23,142 nt of DNA from Asaia bogorensis (lineage in GTDB: Bacteria; Pseudomonadota; Alphaproteobacteria; Acetobacterales; Acetobacteraceae), in NCBI GenBank assembly GCA_945886995.1, contig CAMCZJ010000018.1, positions 1-23,142 on the forward strand, read 5' to 3'. The first letter of the stretch is position 1. Each line of letters begins with the position of its first letter. Below, piece by piece: positions 7,536 through 16,506 of this stretch. Both the position numbers and the translations under genes were made by a program. The notes beneath the pieces were generated by a model that ran no database searches, had not been told where the DNA came from, and saw only the letters and a program-made list of their open reading frames with translations.

Positions 7536-8314
7536 AGGCAGGACTCGCTACGCTCGGGCGTGGCATAGAAATGACCACCACCGAAATAGCCTGAAATACG
7601 ATCTTCCTCGAGCAAGGTGATCTGTTCAGGACGCGCTATGCCCGGTGCAGCAGCGAACTGTGCCGCCGTGACAGAAATGACCCGCGCTGTACCTTCATCA
7701 TCGAAGGTGCAAAGGAACATTGGGACCAGAACGCGCCGCCCACCTGGGATTTCTGTTTCCAGATAGCGCAGGATGTATTCTGAACGATCAACCCAAACAT
7801 CAACAACCGTTCCTGCAACCACGCCATCCAAGGTGATGACTGGTTTCCCGCGCGGGTCCGGATCCTCATGGGCGATGTGCCAGCCAGGTGCAGCACGAAG
7901 CGGCACGATTTTTGGCTTGTTGTCATCATAAGCCAAATCGGGCGTATCCGCACGATCCGCATAGGAAGCAGGCCCAACGCCATCCTGCATGGCGTCGCCA
8001 GTCGGAACAAAAGCGGTGCCTGGATAGGGAGACTCCGGTGAAAGCTGTCCAGTGACATCGCGCTCAGGGCGCACACCCTGAACAACCGTGGCCCCTTCGG
8101 GATAATGCAACCGGAAGACCTTCGGTTCGGGCGTTTCAGGAAAGCCATGCATGGTGGCGAAGGCCGGCCGATCCGGCAATTCATTCACCATTGGATAGCC
8201 TTCGCGCTTGTTCTCACGGGTTAGATAATAGATCAGCCCGGCAAAAAAAGCGAAGAAGATATAAAGGCTAACGGCTGCCAAATCCAGAAAGACCGGCGTT
8301 GCGGGTGTTGTCAT
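7532..8314 (-). CDS. puhA: Photosynthetic reaction centre H subunit (PuhA)
   Basis: The H subunit caps the cytoplasmic face of the L/M core and helps deliver protons to QB. The protein has 260 residues: a short periplasmic start, one transmembrane helix at about 9-31 (LDLAAVSLYIFFAFFAGLIYYL), then the family signature TRENKREGYPM. The cytoplasmic beta-barrel domain contains PTGDAMQDGVGPASY, VVDVWVDRSEYILRYLE and ITLLEEDRISGYFGGGHFYA, all clear counterparts of Rhodobacter PuhA. The stretch equivalent to the Rhodobacter sphaeroides H126/H128 segment (GHGHNK) reads AYDDNKPK here, with no histidines. The gene overlaps lhaA upstream and puhB downstream by ATGA. A separate puhA promoter inside lhaA is common in relatives, but I did not identify one. 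Confidence 0.97.
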   Translation of the reverse strand: MTTPATPVFLDLAAVSLYIFFAFFAGLIYYLTRENKREGYPMVNELPDRPAFATMHGFPETPEPKVFRLHYPEGATVVQGVRPERDVTGQLSPESPYPGTAFVPTGDAMQDGVGPASYADRADTPDLAYDDNKPKIVPLRAAPGWHIAHEDPDPRGKPVITLDGVVAGTVVDVWVDRSEYILRYLETEIPGGRRVLVPMFLCTFDDEGTARVISVTAAQFAAAPGIARPEQITLLEEDRISGYFGGGHFYATPERSESCL

Positions 8315-9774
8315 GGCAATGCTCCATGTTGGTTTTGCAGCCCGGCAAGAACCGGCCGGCCTGCATCATGTTGAGGTCCGGAAGAAGGATTGTCGTTTGC
8401 CCGAAGAAGGGGTCCGACGACGGCAAGCATCATGAACAGCAGCACGATTTCGACGATATAAACGCCAACATATCCGGTACTCGGCGCATCAAGCCCTGCG
8501 CCGAGAATGCCGGCTGACGCCAGCGAGGAAATGACATCACGAATGATGCCGCCAAAAGCCACTGCGGCGCCGCCGGCTGTAGCGGTAACCGCGCCCCAGA
8601 CGCCGAGCGTCAGACCGATCTGCCCTTCTGGTGCGGCCTGCATGCACCCAGTCAATGTGGCATGTGCAAAAAGACCGGCACCAAAACCAACTGCCGCTGT
8701 TCCCGCCGCGAATACAATCGTTGATTCAAGCGGCGCCGCAAAAATCACCATAACAAAACCGGAGATACCGACCATCGCACCGGCGCTGGCAACACGTTGC
8801 GCATGCACCCCTCGCCCGAGCAATGGTGCTGCGCGCAGGAAGCCCAGTACCGCGCCGCTGGCAAAAAGGGCCGTCAAAGCCGTTGTCGCCCCAACGCCAA
8901 GCGAGAGGATCTGCCCTCCATAAGGTTCCAGCAGCACATCCTGCATGCCGAAAGCTGCGGTGCCGAGAGCGGCTGCCAGCAACCGCCGATCCCACGGGCC
9001 TGACTTACGCAAAAGCCTGAGGCTTTCGCGAAAGCCAGGATCACCAGCAGCACGCCCAACCGTGAGCTCAGGCCGCCGCGGCTCCTGCTTCCAGGCAGCG
9101 ATCAGATTGATCACCAAAGTTGCAGCCGCCATGCCCTGCACAAGTTGGATCAGTTTGATCTGCGAGAAATTAGCCAAGAATGCGCCGAAGACGATGGCTG
9201 AAATTACCATGCCAATCAATTGCATCAGTGAGAGGATGGTGACGACATTCGGTTGCGCTTCGCGTGGCACAATATCGGTCGCAAGAGCAAGGCCAACTGT
9301 CTGCACAGTATGCATACCCGCACCAACCATCAGGAAGGCAAGCCCCGCGGCAAGCTGCGCGACCCAGGGCGGCGCCCAGGTATCGCCAGACAAAATGATT
9401 AAGGCGAAGGGCATCATCGCCAGCCCGCCAAACTGTACGATGCTCCCGAGCCAAAGATAGGGCACACGCCGCCAGCCAAGTACGGAACGATGGGAGTCGG
9501 AACGAAACCCAATAAGTGCGCGCAGCGGCGCAAAAAGCAGCGGCAGTGCAACCATGATGGCGACCAAGCTTGCCGCAACACCCATTTCGACAATCATGAC
9601 ACGGTTGAGGGTTCCAACCATCAGTACCGCGGTCATGCCGCAGGAAATCTGGAACAATGAAAGGCGCAACAGTCTTCTGATGGGCAAGGGACCGCTGGTT
9701 GACTCGGCAAAGGGCAGCACATTCAGGCTGATCCCCGTCCAAAGTCTTGCCAAGCGGTCGTTCACCTCGCTCAT
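8311..9774 (-). CDS. lhaA: LhaA, PucC-family light-harvesting 1 assembly factor
   Basis: This major-facilitator-type membrane protein of the bacteriochlorophyll-delivery (BCD) family assists insertion or pigment loading of LH1. The protein has 487 residues with about 12 hydrophobic helices. Family landmarks are RLSLFQISCGMTAVLMVGTLNRVMIVE in the first helix region, RALIGFRSDSHRSVLGWRRVPYLW after helix 2, MQDVLLEPYGG mid-protein and a GLFAHATLTGCM helix late on. Its position between bchM and puhA is the typical lhaA position. The last 30 residues are Gln/Asn/Pro-rich and not conserved. It overlaps bchM and puhA by ATGA at its two ends. Confidence 0.95.
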   Translation of the reverse strand: MSEVNDRLARLWTGISLNVLPFAESTSGPLPIRRLLRLSLFQISCGMTAVLMVGTLNRVMIVEMGVAASLVAIMVALPLLFAPLRALIGFRSDSHRSVLGWRRVPYLWLGSIVQFGGLAMMPFALIILSGDTWAPPWVAQLAAGLAFLMVGAGMHTVQTVGLALATDIVPREAQPNVVTILSLMQLIGMVISAIVFGAFLANFSQIKLIQLVQGMAAATLVINLIAAWKQEPRRPELTVGRAAGDPGFRESLRLLRKSGPWDRRLLAAALGTAAFGMQDVLLEPYGGQILSLGVGATTALTALFASGAVLGFLRAAPLLGRGVHAQRVASAGAMVGISGFVMVIFAAPLESTIVFAAGTAAVGFGAGLFAHATLTGCMQAAPEGQIGLTLGVWGAVTATAGGAAVAFGGIIRDVISSLASAGILGAGLDAPSTGYVGVYIVEIVLLFMMLAVVGPLLRANDNPSSGPQHDAGRPVLAGLQNQHGALP

Positions 9775-10472
9775 TTCCGGATAAGCTCCAGCGCATGAGA
9801 GGTATAGAAGCCACGGGAAATGCGCCAGTCTCGACCAATGTTCCAGGACATTAAGCGTCCTTCATGGCGGATGCGCGACTTTAGCTTTGCTTCGGCAACT
9901 GGCTCAATGGCGGGCGCCCGGTCATTTCTTGGAAAGCTACGACCAACAAAATGCATCGCCGCCAGGAGCATCGTCTTTGGAGCAAATGTCATTAACACCG
10001 AATGGCGAATACGAGGCGCCAAGATCGCAAGACTTTCCACCACATCTTCGGGACGGTAATGGATCAGACTATCCATGGCGATCACATGATCGAAGATGCC
10101 AAGGCGCGCATCCAGCATGTCACCCACATCAAAGACAATGCTGCCGTCCGGCACGATTCCCTGGCTGCGTTCGCGCGCAATTTTTACAAGGGATGGCGAG
10201 ACATCAATCGCCAGTATCTGTGCGCCACGCCGTGCTGCCTCGATGGCAAAAGCGCCCGTTCCACAACCGGCATCGAGGAGGCGCTTGCCGGTCAGATCCG
10301 CAGGCAGCCATGACAATAGCGTTTGGCGCATTTCATCGCGCCCCGCACGAACCGTTGCACGAATGCCACTGACCGGCGCATCGGAAGTCAGGCGCGCCCA
10401 GGCATCCGCCGCGGTACGATCGAAATACGTTTCGATCTGGCTGCGACGGCTGTGGTAAGTTGCGGTTTGCAT
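9771..10472 (-). CDS. bchM: Mg-protoporphyrin IX O-methyltransferase (BchM)
   Basis: BchM transfers a methyl group from S-adenosylmethionine to the C13 propionate of Mg-protoporphyrin IX, the substrate-preparing step for AcsF. The protein has 233 residues, normal for the family. The N-terminal YFDRTAADAWARLTSDAPVSGIR is typical of BchM. SAM motif I is at 65-74 (LLDAGCGTGA), followed by an acidic ribose-binding IDVS and a DHVIAMDSLIHY post-motif segment. The start is in a TGATG overlap with bchL, and the stop overlaps the lhaA start by ATGA. Chemically it acts on the product of BchHID and may receive it directly from BchH. Confidence 0.97.
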   Translation of the reverse strand: MQTATYHSRRSQIETYFDRTAADAWARLTSDAPVSGIRATVRAGRDEMRQTLLSWLPADLTGKRLLDAGCGTGAFAIEAARRGAQILAIDVSPSLVKIARERSQGIVPDGSIVFDVGDMLDARLGIFDHVIAMDSLIHYRPEDVVESLAILAPRIRHSVLMTFAPKTMLLAAMHFVGRSFPRNDRAPAIEPVAEAKLKSRIRHEGRLMSWNIGRDWRISRGFYTSHALELIRK

Positions 10473-11383
10473 CAGTCAAACCCCAATAAGTCAAAGATCT
10501 CACGATCCTTGAGTGGCGCTGCTTCCAGACCATCCGCCCCGGCCCAAAGTGACTCCGCAAGGCGTATGTACTCTGCCTGGACCGCCTCCAACTCCGGCGA
10601 TCCCTCCATTTCAAATAGCGTTGCCTTCTTCAAGCGTGAACGACGAATGACATCAAGGTCCGGGAAATGCGCAAGTGTACGCATGCCGGTTGCCCCATTG
10701 AAGCGATCAATCTGGTCTGTTCCTGCACTACGGTTGCAGATAACACCACCAAGTCGCACGGGGTAGTTCTTCGATTTCGCCTTGATGGCAGCAATAATCC
10801 TGTTCATCGCGAAAATGCTGTCGAAATCATTTGCGGCCACAACCAATCCGCGTTCCGCATGAAGCAGAGGCGCGGCAAAGCCGCCGCACACCACATCTCC
10901 AAGAACGTCGAAGATCACAACATCGGTGTCATCCAACAGATGATGTTCTTTCAGCAGTTTGACCGTTTGCCCAACCACATAGCCGCCACAGCCCGTACCG
11001 GCTGGCGGACCGCCGGCTTCCACGCACATCACGCCATTATAACCTTCAAAGACAAAATCCTCGGCGCGCAACTCTTCGGCGTGAAATTGCACTGATTCCA
11101 GCACATCAATCACTGTCGGAATTAAGCGTTTTGTTAGCGTAAAGGTACTATCATGTTTAGGATCGCAGCCGATCTGCAGTACCTTTTTGCCAATCTTGGA
11201 AAAAGCGACAGAAAGATTGGAAGATGTTGTACTTTTTCCAATACCGCCCTTGCCATAAACGGCGAATACCTTGGCCGTTGTGCCTGACACAGCATCATCC
11301 ATATGAACCTGAACACTCCCATCACCATCACCTTGGCGGGGGCGTCCGGTCAGGCGGGGCGGCTCTCTCATCAACACGGTCAT
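10472..11383 (-). CDS. bchL: Light-independent protochlorophyllide reductase iron protein (BchL)
   Basis: BchL is the nitrogenase-Fe-protein-like ATPase that passes electrons to BchNB for protochlorophyllide reduction in the dark. The protein has 303 residues. The P-loop YGKGGIGKST is at about 43-52, the switch-like GCDPKHDST at 72-80, and the two 4Fe-4S ligands that bridge the homodimer are C132 and C166, with the 34-residue spacing of the Rhodobacter protein (C97/C131). The N-terminal 36 residues before AKVFAVYGK are a variable, Arg/Gly-rich extension. The ATG overlaps the bchH stop (ATGA), and a TGATG couples it to bchM. Confidence 0.98.
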   Translation of the reverse strand: MTVLMREPPRLTGRPRQGDGDGSVQVHMDDAVSGTTAKVFAVYGKGGIGKSTTSSNLSVAFSKIGKKVLQIGCDPKHDSTFTLTKRLIPTVIDVLESVQFHAEELRAEDFVFEGYNGVMCVEAGGPPAGTGCGGYVVGQTVKLLKEHHLLDDTDVVIFDVLGDVVCGGFAAPLLHAERGLVVAANDFDSIFAMNRIIAAIKAKSKNYPVRLGGVICNRSAGTDQIDRFNGATGMRTLAHFPDLDVIRRSRLKKATLFEMEGSPELEAVQAEYIRLAESLWAGADGLEAAPLKDREIFDLLGFD

Positions 11384-14300
11384 GCCGCGACTCCTTCACT
11401 GATACCTTCGATACGATCTTCAAGTTCATCACCGGCACGACGCAGCGCTTCCAACACATCCGCACTCGGGTTCCAGTAACGGCGTTCCTGCGCCTCAATC
11501 AGGCGATTGGCGATCTTGGCTGAGGCGGTTGGATTGAGACGCGCAATACGGTCGCGCATTTCCTTATCAAGCACATAGATATCAGCCATGCGTTCATAGA
11601 CCCAAGGTGCAACATCCCCCGTGGTGGCTGACCAACCCATGGTATTCGTGACATGCGCTTCAATCTCGCGCACGCCTTCATAGCCATGCTTCAGCAGGCC
11701 TTCATACCATTTTGGGTTGAGCGCACGTGTGCGGGTTTCAAGCGTGACCTGTTCGGACAATGTCCTGATCTTGCCCTCACCACGCGTCTGGTCACTGATA
11801 TAGATGGCTGAAGCCTTGCCTCCACGGGCGACCTGCACGGCGCGGCTCATGCCGCCCAGCATGTCGAAGTAATGGTCAATGGTGGTAACGCCAACTTCGA
11901 CACTATCGAGGTTCTGATAAGTGATCTCTACACTCGCCAAAACCTGCTGCAACACCTTGTCGGCGCGGGCGGGCTTGCCATCCACGCCATAGGCGAAGCC
12001 TTTGCGCTTGACGAAGGTTGTGGCCAATTCTTCCTCGTCATTCCAGGCGCTGTCATTGATCAATGAATTCACATTGGCGCCATAGGTACCATCGGCATTG
12101 CCGAAGACCCGAAGCGCTGCCTGTTCTATCGTACCACCATGCTGCGCCAAGTGATGCAGCGCATGCTTGCGGATGAAATTCTGCTCCGGCGCTTCTTCGA
12201 CCGAGGCCGCCAGTAACGCCGCTTCCGCAAGCAGCTTCATCTGTAGGGGCAATAGGTCACGAAAGATTCCGGACAGCGTCATCACCACATCAATGCGTGG
12301 TCGGCCCAATTCAGTGAGCGGTATCAGCGTCGCACCCGCCAGCCTGCCATAGCTGTCATAGCGGGGGCTTGCACCCATCAGCGCCAGCGCCTGCGCAATC
12401 GGGCTGCCTTCAGTCTTCAGATTATCCGTACCCCAAAGCACCATCGCGATAGTTTCAGGGATGCCGTTGCCCTCAGCGGCATGGCGTTCAAGCAAGCGGC
12501 TCGCCTGACGCATGCCATCTTGCACCGCAAAGGCGCTCGGCAATTTGAAGGGATCAAAGCCATGCAGATTGCGGCCAGTGGGCAGCACATCCATGGTGCG
12601 CAGCAAGTCACCACCAGGTGCTGGCATGATGTAGCGGCCATCAAGCGCGCGCAGCATCGCCGGAATTTCGTGATCTTCGGCCAGCAGAGCATCAAAGCGT
12701 GCGCGGTCCGCACCTTCAACGATGCCCGCAGCATCCAGCATATCCTTGCGCTGCGCTGCATCTGGCGGCTCACCCACTACATGCAGCCCATGCGGGATCA
12801 ATGTGTATTCCAACTCAAGCAGGCTTGCGCTGAGCTTCACAATCTCGGACGCGGGATCGGCCCAGGGGGGTTCTTCCGTCGCCAAATCCACCGCGCTTGC
12901 CTGCGCCTGGATCAAGCCGGCCAGGGCGGCACGTTGATGCGGGTCCGCGTCCGGTTCCAGCGCGCGCCAACGATCAATGGAAGCCTTCAGATCAAGCAAG
13001 CCGCGATAAAGCCCAGCGGAGGCAATCGGTGGCGTCAGATAACTGATCAGCGTGGCGCCTGCGCGGCGCTTGGCCAGCATTCCCTCGGATGGGTTGTTGG
13101 ATGCATAGAGGTAGTAATTCGGCAAGTCGCCAATCAGCCGATCAGGCCAGCATTGCGCGGACATACCAGCCTGTTTACCCGGCATGAATTCAAGCGCGCC
13201 ATGCGTGCCGAAATGCAGCACAGCATCAGCGCCAAAATCCTGCCTGATCCATTGATAGAAGGCGCTGAAGGCATGGGTCGGCGCGAAGCCTTGCTCGAAC
13301 AGCAGGCGCATCGGGTCGCCTTCATAGCCAAAGCCTGGCTGCACACCGACAAAGACATTTCCAAGCTGAACGCCCAGAATGAAAATATCACGCCCGTCGG
13401 TCTGGATGCGGCCCGGTGCAGGGCCCCAGCTTTTTTCTATTTCGGCAAGCCAGGGGGTGCGACGTACATGCTGATCCGCCCCAAGCCGCGCGGCGACATT
13501 TGCTGTGGTGCCATGGCGTTCGCGATTGCCATGAATCACCATATCGCGCAGTGCATCAGCACTTTCGGGAAGCGTCACCTGATAACCCGCCGCCTGCATC
13601 GCCTTAAGTGTATTGAAGAGCGAAGCGAAGACGCCAAGATAGGCGGCCGTGCCCGTTGTGCCGGCATTGGGCGGGAAGTTGAACAGTACCGTTGCCACCT
13701 TGCGCTTGGCGCGTTCCGTACGGCGCAAAGCCACCATGCGGGCGATGCGATCCGCGAGCGTCCCGGCACGTTCCGGGTGCGGCACCATATCCCGCGCGCA
13801 GGAAACACCATCACAGCCAGCGCAACGCTCATTGGCGTCGCCGCCAGCGCCGCAACGCCCACCGAAGGTCATCGGCCAAATGCCGCCATCCAATTCAGGG
13901 ATGGCGACCATCATCGTCGCTTCAACCGGCAAAAGGCCACGGGCGTTGCCGGACCATTGCTTCATGGTTTGGAATTCCAGCGGGTGCGCGGCGATATAGG
14001 GGACATCCAGCTTCGCCAGCGCCGCTTCGGCCGCGCGCGCATCATTGTAAGCAGGTCCACCAACCAACGAAAAACCAGTCAGCGAAACAAAAGCGTCAAT
14101 CGCTGGCGCGCCATTCTTGGTGAAGAAGGCATCAATGGCAGGCCGACCATCAAGCCCGGCGGCGAAAGCGGGGATAACGTTCAGCCCGCGCGCTTCCAGT
14201 GCTTCGATCATACCATCATAATGTTTGGCGTTGCCTGCCAGCACATAAGACCGCAGCAGCAGAACCCCGACAGTCCCGCTTGTGCCATTGCGCGGCAGGG

Positions 14301-14997
14301 CGGCCAGATTCTCACCAATCCGGCCCTTCATGCGCGGGTGATAAAGCCCGGTTTCCGGATATTCTACCGGCGCCGCGACCGTCAGTTTCTGCTTGCCCTT
14401 GGCATAACGCTGCACCAGCAGCGCAACCATATTCGCAAGATTGTCCGCCGAGCCCGCAAGCCAGTATTGCAGCGTCAGAAAATAGGCGCGCAGGTCCTGC
14501 GCGGTGCCGGGAATGAAGCGGAGAAGCTTCGGCAATTCGCGCAGCATTTTCATCTGGCCCTTGCCGCTGGCGCCGCCGCCTTCCTTCTTGCCGCGTAGCC
14601 GCTTCAGTAGGCCCATCAACCCCTTGGCTTCGGCGGCCATATCAAGCCGGCCCATACGTGTCATGCGGGTGATTTCAGGGGCCGAGAGGCAGCACACCAG
14701 CGCATCACAATCCAGGCGCCGCGCTGCAATCGCGTCCTGCACCAGCTTGAAGTGATCTTCCAGAAACAACATGCCAGCGATGATGATATCAGCGCGCGCA
14801 ATTTCCGCATGACATGCCGCGAGCGCCGCTTCGTCGCCTGCGAATTCATCCGCTGCATGTAGAGAAAGTTCGAGACCCGGAATTTGGCGGCGCAAAATAT
14901 CGCGCGCCTTGTCTACCGCACCACCGAAATGGCTATCCATCGTCACAATGACGATGCGGGGTGCTGATGCCTCAGCGGGAGAAATGGGCTTTGGCAT
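11380..14997 (-). CDS. bchH: Magnesium chelatase subunit H (BchH)
   Basis: BchH binds protoporphyrin IX and is the catalytic, porphyrin-carrying subunit of Mg chelatase; it belongs to the CobN/ChlH superfamily. The protein has 1205 residues from the ATG at 14997. An N-terminal domain (IVIVTMDSHFGGAVD) is followed by the large CobN-like body with landmarks TFGGRCGAGGDANERCAGCDG, FNFPPNAGTTGTAAYLGVF, HFGTHGALEFMPGKQ, YLYASNNPSEG and MVLWGTDNLKTEG. The C-terminal landmark is GVTTIDHYFDMLGGMSRAV. I prefer ATG 14997 to a TTG five codons upstream because its first residues MPKPISPAE precede the conserved fold directly. The start lies inside the last 26 nt of bchB, an unusually long overlap for this cluster. 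Confidence 0.98.
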   Translation of the reverse strand: MPKPISPAEASAPRIVIVTMDSHFGGAVDKARDILRRQIPGLELSLHAADEFAGDEAALAACHAEIARADIIIAGMLFLEDHFKLVQDAIAARRLDCDALVCCLSAPEITRMTRMGRLDMAAEAKGLMGLLKRLRGKKEGGGASGKGQMKMLRELPKLLRFIPGTAQDLRAYFLTLQYWLAGSADNLANMVALLVQRYAKGKQKLTVAAPVEYPETGLYHPRMKGRIGENLAALPRNGTSGTVGVLLLRSYVLAGNAKHYDGMIEALEARGLNVIPAFAAGLDGRPAIDAFFTKNGAPAIDAFVSLTGFSLVGGPAYNDARAAEAALAKLDVPYIAAHPLEFQTMKQWSGNARGLLPVEATMMVAIPELDGGIWPMTFGGRCGAGGDANERCAGCDGVSCARDMVPHPERAGTLADRIARMVALRRTERAKRKVATVLFNFPPNAGTTGTAAYLGVFASLFNTLKAMQAAGYQVTLPESADALRDMVIHGNRERHGTTANVAARLGADQHVRRTPWLAEIEKSWGPAPGRIQTDGRDIFILGVQLGNVFVGVQPGFGYEGDPMRLLFEQGFAPTHAFSAFYQWIRQDFGADAVLHFGTHGALEFMPGKQAGMSAQCWPDRLIGDLPNYYLYASNNPSEGMLAKRRAGATLISYLTPPIASAGLYRGLLDLKASIDRWRALEPDADPHQRAALAGLIQAQASAVDLATEEPPWADPASEIVKLSASLLELEYTLIPHGLHVVGEPPDAAQRKDMLDAAGIVEGADRARFDALLAEDHEIPAMLRALDGRYIMPAPGGDLLRTMDVLPTGRNLHGFDPFKLPSAFAVQDGMRQASRLLERHAAEGNGIPETIAMVLWGTDNLKTEGSPIAQALALMGASPRYDSYGRLAGATLIPLTELGRPRIDVVMTLSGIFRDLLPLQMKLLAEAALLAASVEEAPEQNFIRKHALHHLAQHGGTIEQAALRVFGNADGTYGANVNSLINDSAWNDEEELATTFVKRKGFAYGVDGKPARADKVLQQVLASVEITYQNLDSVEVGVTTIDHYFDMLGGMSRAVQVARGGKASAIYISDQTRGEGKIRTLSEQVTLETRTRALNPKWYEGLLKHGYEGVREIEAHVTNTMGWSATTGDVAPWVYERMADIYVLDKEMRDRIARLNPTASAKIANRLIEAQERRYWNPSADVLEALRRAGDELEDRIEGISEGVAA

Positions 14998-16504
14998 CGT
15001 AAATCGTCTCAATGGTGATCACAGAAATGCCTCGTTCTTCGGCGAAGCGTTCGGTATTTCGGCGCGCCTTGCCGCGCACGAAAAAGGGAATCTTGCGCAA
15101 TTCCGCCTCGGCGTCATGCGCCCAACTTGCCGGGCCTGCCGTAATCGGCATGGCGGGCACCTCCGCCTGCGGGCCATGCCCCAAATGGGACGGCGCCACA
15201 CCATCACGGAATTCGAAATCTTCGCGGAACATACCAAGCAGATGTTCCTCAAGCCCCATCATCAACGGATGCACCCAGGTATCGAAGATGACATTGGCAC
15301 CTTCAAAGCCCATTTGCGGCGCATAGCGCGCGGGGAAATCCTGCACATGCACCGGCGCGGAAATTACGGCACAGGGAACGCCAAGCTTTTTAGCAATATG
15401 GCGTTCCATCTGCGTGCCAAGCACCAATTCGGGCTGCAGGGCCGCAATGCGTTCTTCAACCTCCAGATAATCCTCTGAAATCAGCGCCTCGACGCCATAT
15501 TTCTCAGCGGCGGCGCGAATTTCGCGACCGAATTCGCGGCTATAAGTGCCAAGCCCCACCACCGCGAAGCCCAATTCTTCCTGCGCGATGCGCGCCGCAG
15601 CAATGGCGTGTGTAGCGTCACCAAAAATGAAAACGCGCTTGCCGGTCAGGTAATTCGAATCGACCGAACGCGCATACCAAGGCAGACGCAACGCATCCCC
15701 GCCACCCGTTGCAGGTGCCGGCAGGCCAGCAAGCTCTGCAACTTCATTCATGAAATCGCGCGTTGCACCAACGCCAATTGGCACGGTGCGCGTGAAGGGC
15801 TGGCCCAGATGACGCTGCAAAAAACTGGCCGTAACCTGCGCAATTTCCGGATAGAGCACAACATTGAAATCCGCGTCCCGCAGGCGCGTCAGGTCTGTGG
15901 GGGAGGCACCCATGGGCGCGGTCACCACCACCTCAACGCCCATGCTGGTGAGCAGCTTGGTGATTTCAGCCACATCATCGCGATGCCGAAAGCCAAGGGC
16001 AGTCGGGCCCAGAATATTGCAGCGCGGCGCGCGCGCCGGATCACGCGGCGTGCGGGATTGGGCCGGCCCGGCAAAGGCACGCACCAGGCGATAAAACGTT
16101 TCCGCCGCGCCCCAATTTTCCTTGCGCTGATAGGCAGGCAATTCAAGCGGCACCACAGGCACTGGCAGGCCGAGTGTCTTCGCGAGCCCACCCGGATCAT
16201 CCTGGATCAGCTCCGCCGTGCAGGAAGCGCCAACCAGCATGGCTTCTGGCGTGAAACGCGCGAAGGCATCACGCGCCGCTTCCATGAAAAGTTCGGCAGT
16301 ATCGCCGCCCAAATCGCGCGCCTGGAAAGTTGTCCATGTCACGGGCGGGCGCTTTTCCCGCCTTTCGATCATGGTGAAAAGCAAATCGGCATAGGTATCG
16401 CCCTGCGGCGCGTGCAGCACGTAATGCACGCCCTGCATCGCGGTTGCGATACGCATCGCCCCCACATGCGGCGGCCCTTCATAGGTCCAGACAGCAAGCT
16501 GCAT
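14972..16504 (-). CDS. bchB: Light-independent protochlorophyllide reductase subunit B (BchB)
   Basis: BchB forms the NB catalytic core of dark-operative protochlorophyllide oxidoreductase with BchN. The protein has 510 residues. It starts MQLAVWTYEGPPHVGAMRIA, and D36 in HAPQGD matches the unusual aspartate ligand to the shared 4Fe-4S cluster; the other ligands come from BchN. VGASCTAELIQDDPGG, ALGFRHRDD and GTQMERHIAKKLGVPCAVISAPVH mark the nitrogenase-like fold. The C-terminal protochlorophyllide-reductase tail ends RNTERFAEERGISVITIETIYDA. The start is 2 nt after the bchN stop. The gene ends 26 nt inside bchH. Confidence 0.98.
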   Translation of the reverse strand: MQLAVWTYEGPPHVGAMRIATAMQGVHYVLHAPQGDTYADLLFTMIERREKRPPVTWTTFQARDLGGDTAELFMEAARDAFARFTPEAMLVGASCTAELIQDDPGGLAKTLGLPVPVVPLELPAYQRKENWGAAETFYRLVRAFAGPAQSRTPRDPARAPRCNILGPTALGFRHRDDVAEITKLLTSMGVEVVVTAPMGASPTDLTRLRDADFNVVLYPEIAQVTASFLQRHLGQPFTRTVPIGVGATRDFMNEVAELAGLPAPATGGGDALRLPWYARSVDSNYLTGKRVFIFGDATHAIAAARIAQEELGFAVVGLGTYSREFGREIRAAAEKYGVEALISEDYLEVEERIAALQPELVLGTQMERHIAKKLGVPCAVISAPVHVQDFPARYAPQMGFEGANVIFDTWVHPLMMGLEEHLLGMFREDFEFRDGVAPSHLGHGPQAEVPAMPITAGPASWAHDAEAELRKIPFFVRGKARRNTERFAEERGISVITIETIYDAKAHFSR

Positions 16505-16506
16505 AT

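Noticed and set aside
12481..14598. 705-codon open frame on the plus strand opposite bchH
   Set aside because: It is the mirror of a GC-rich coding frame; the product has no recognisable domain and bchH on the other strand is certain.
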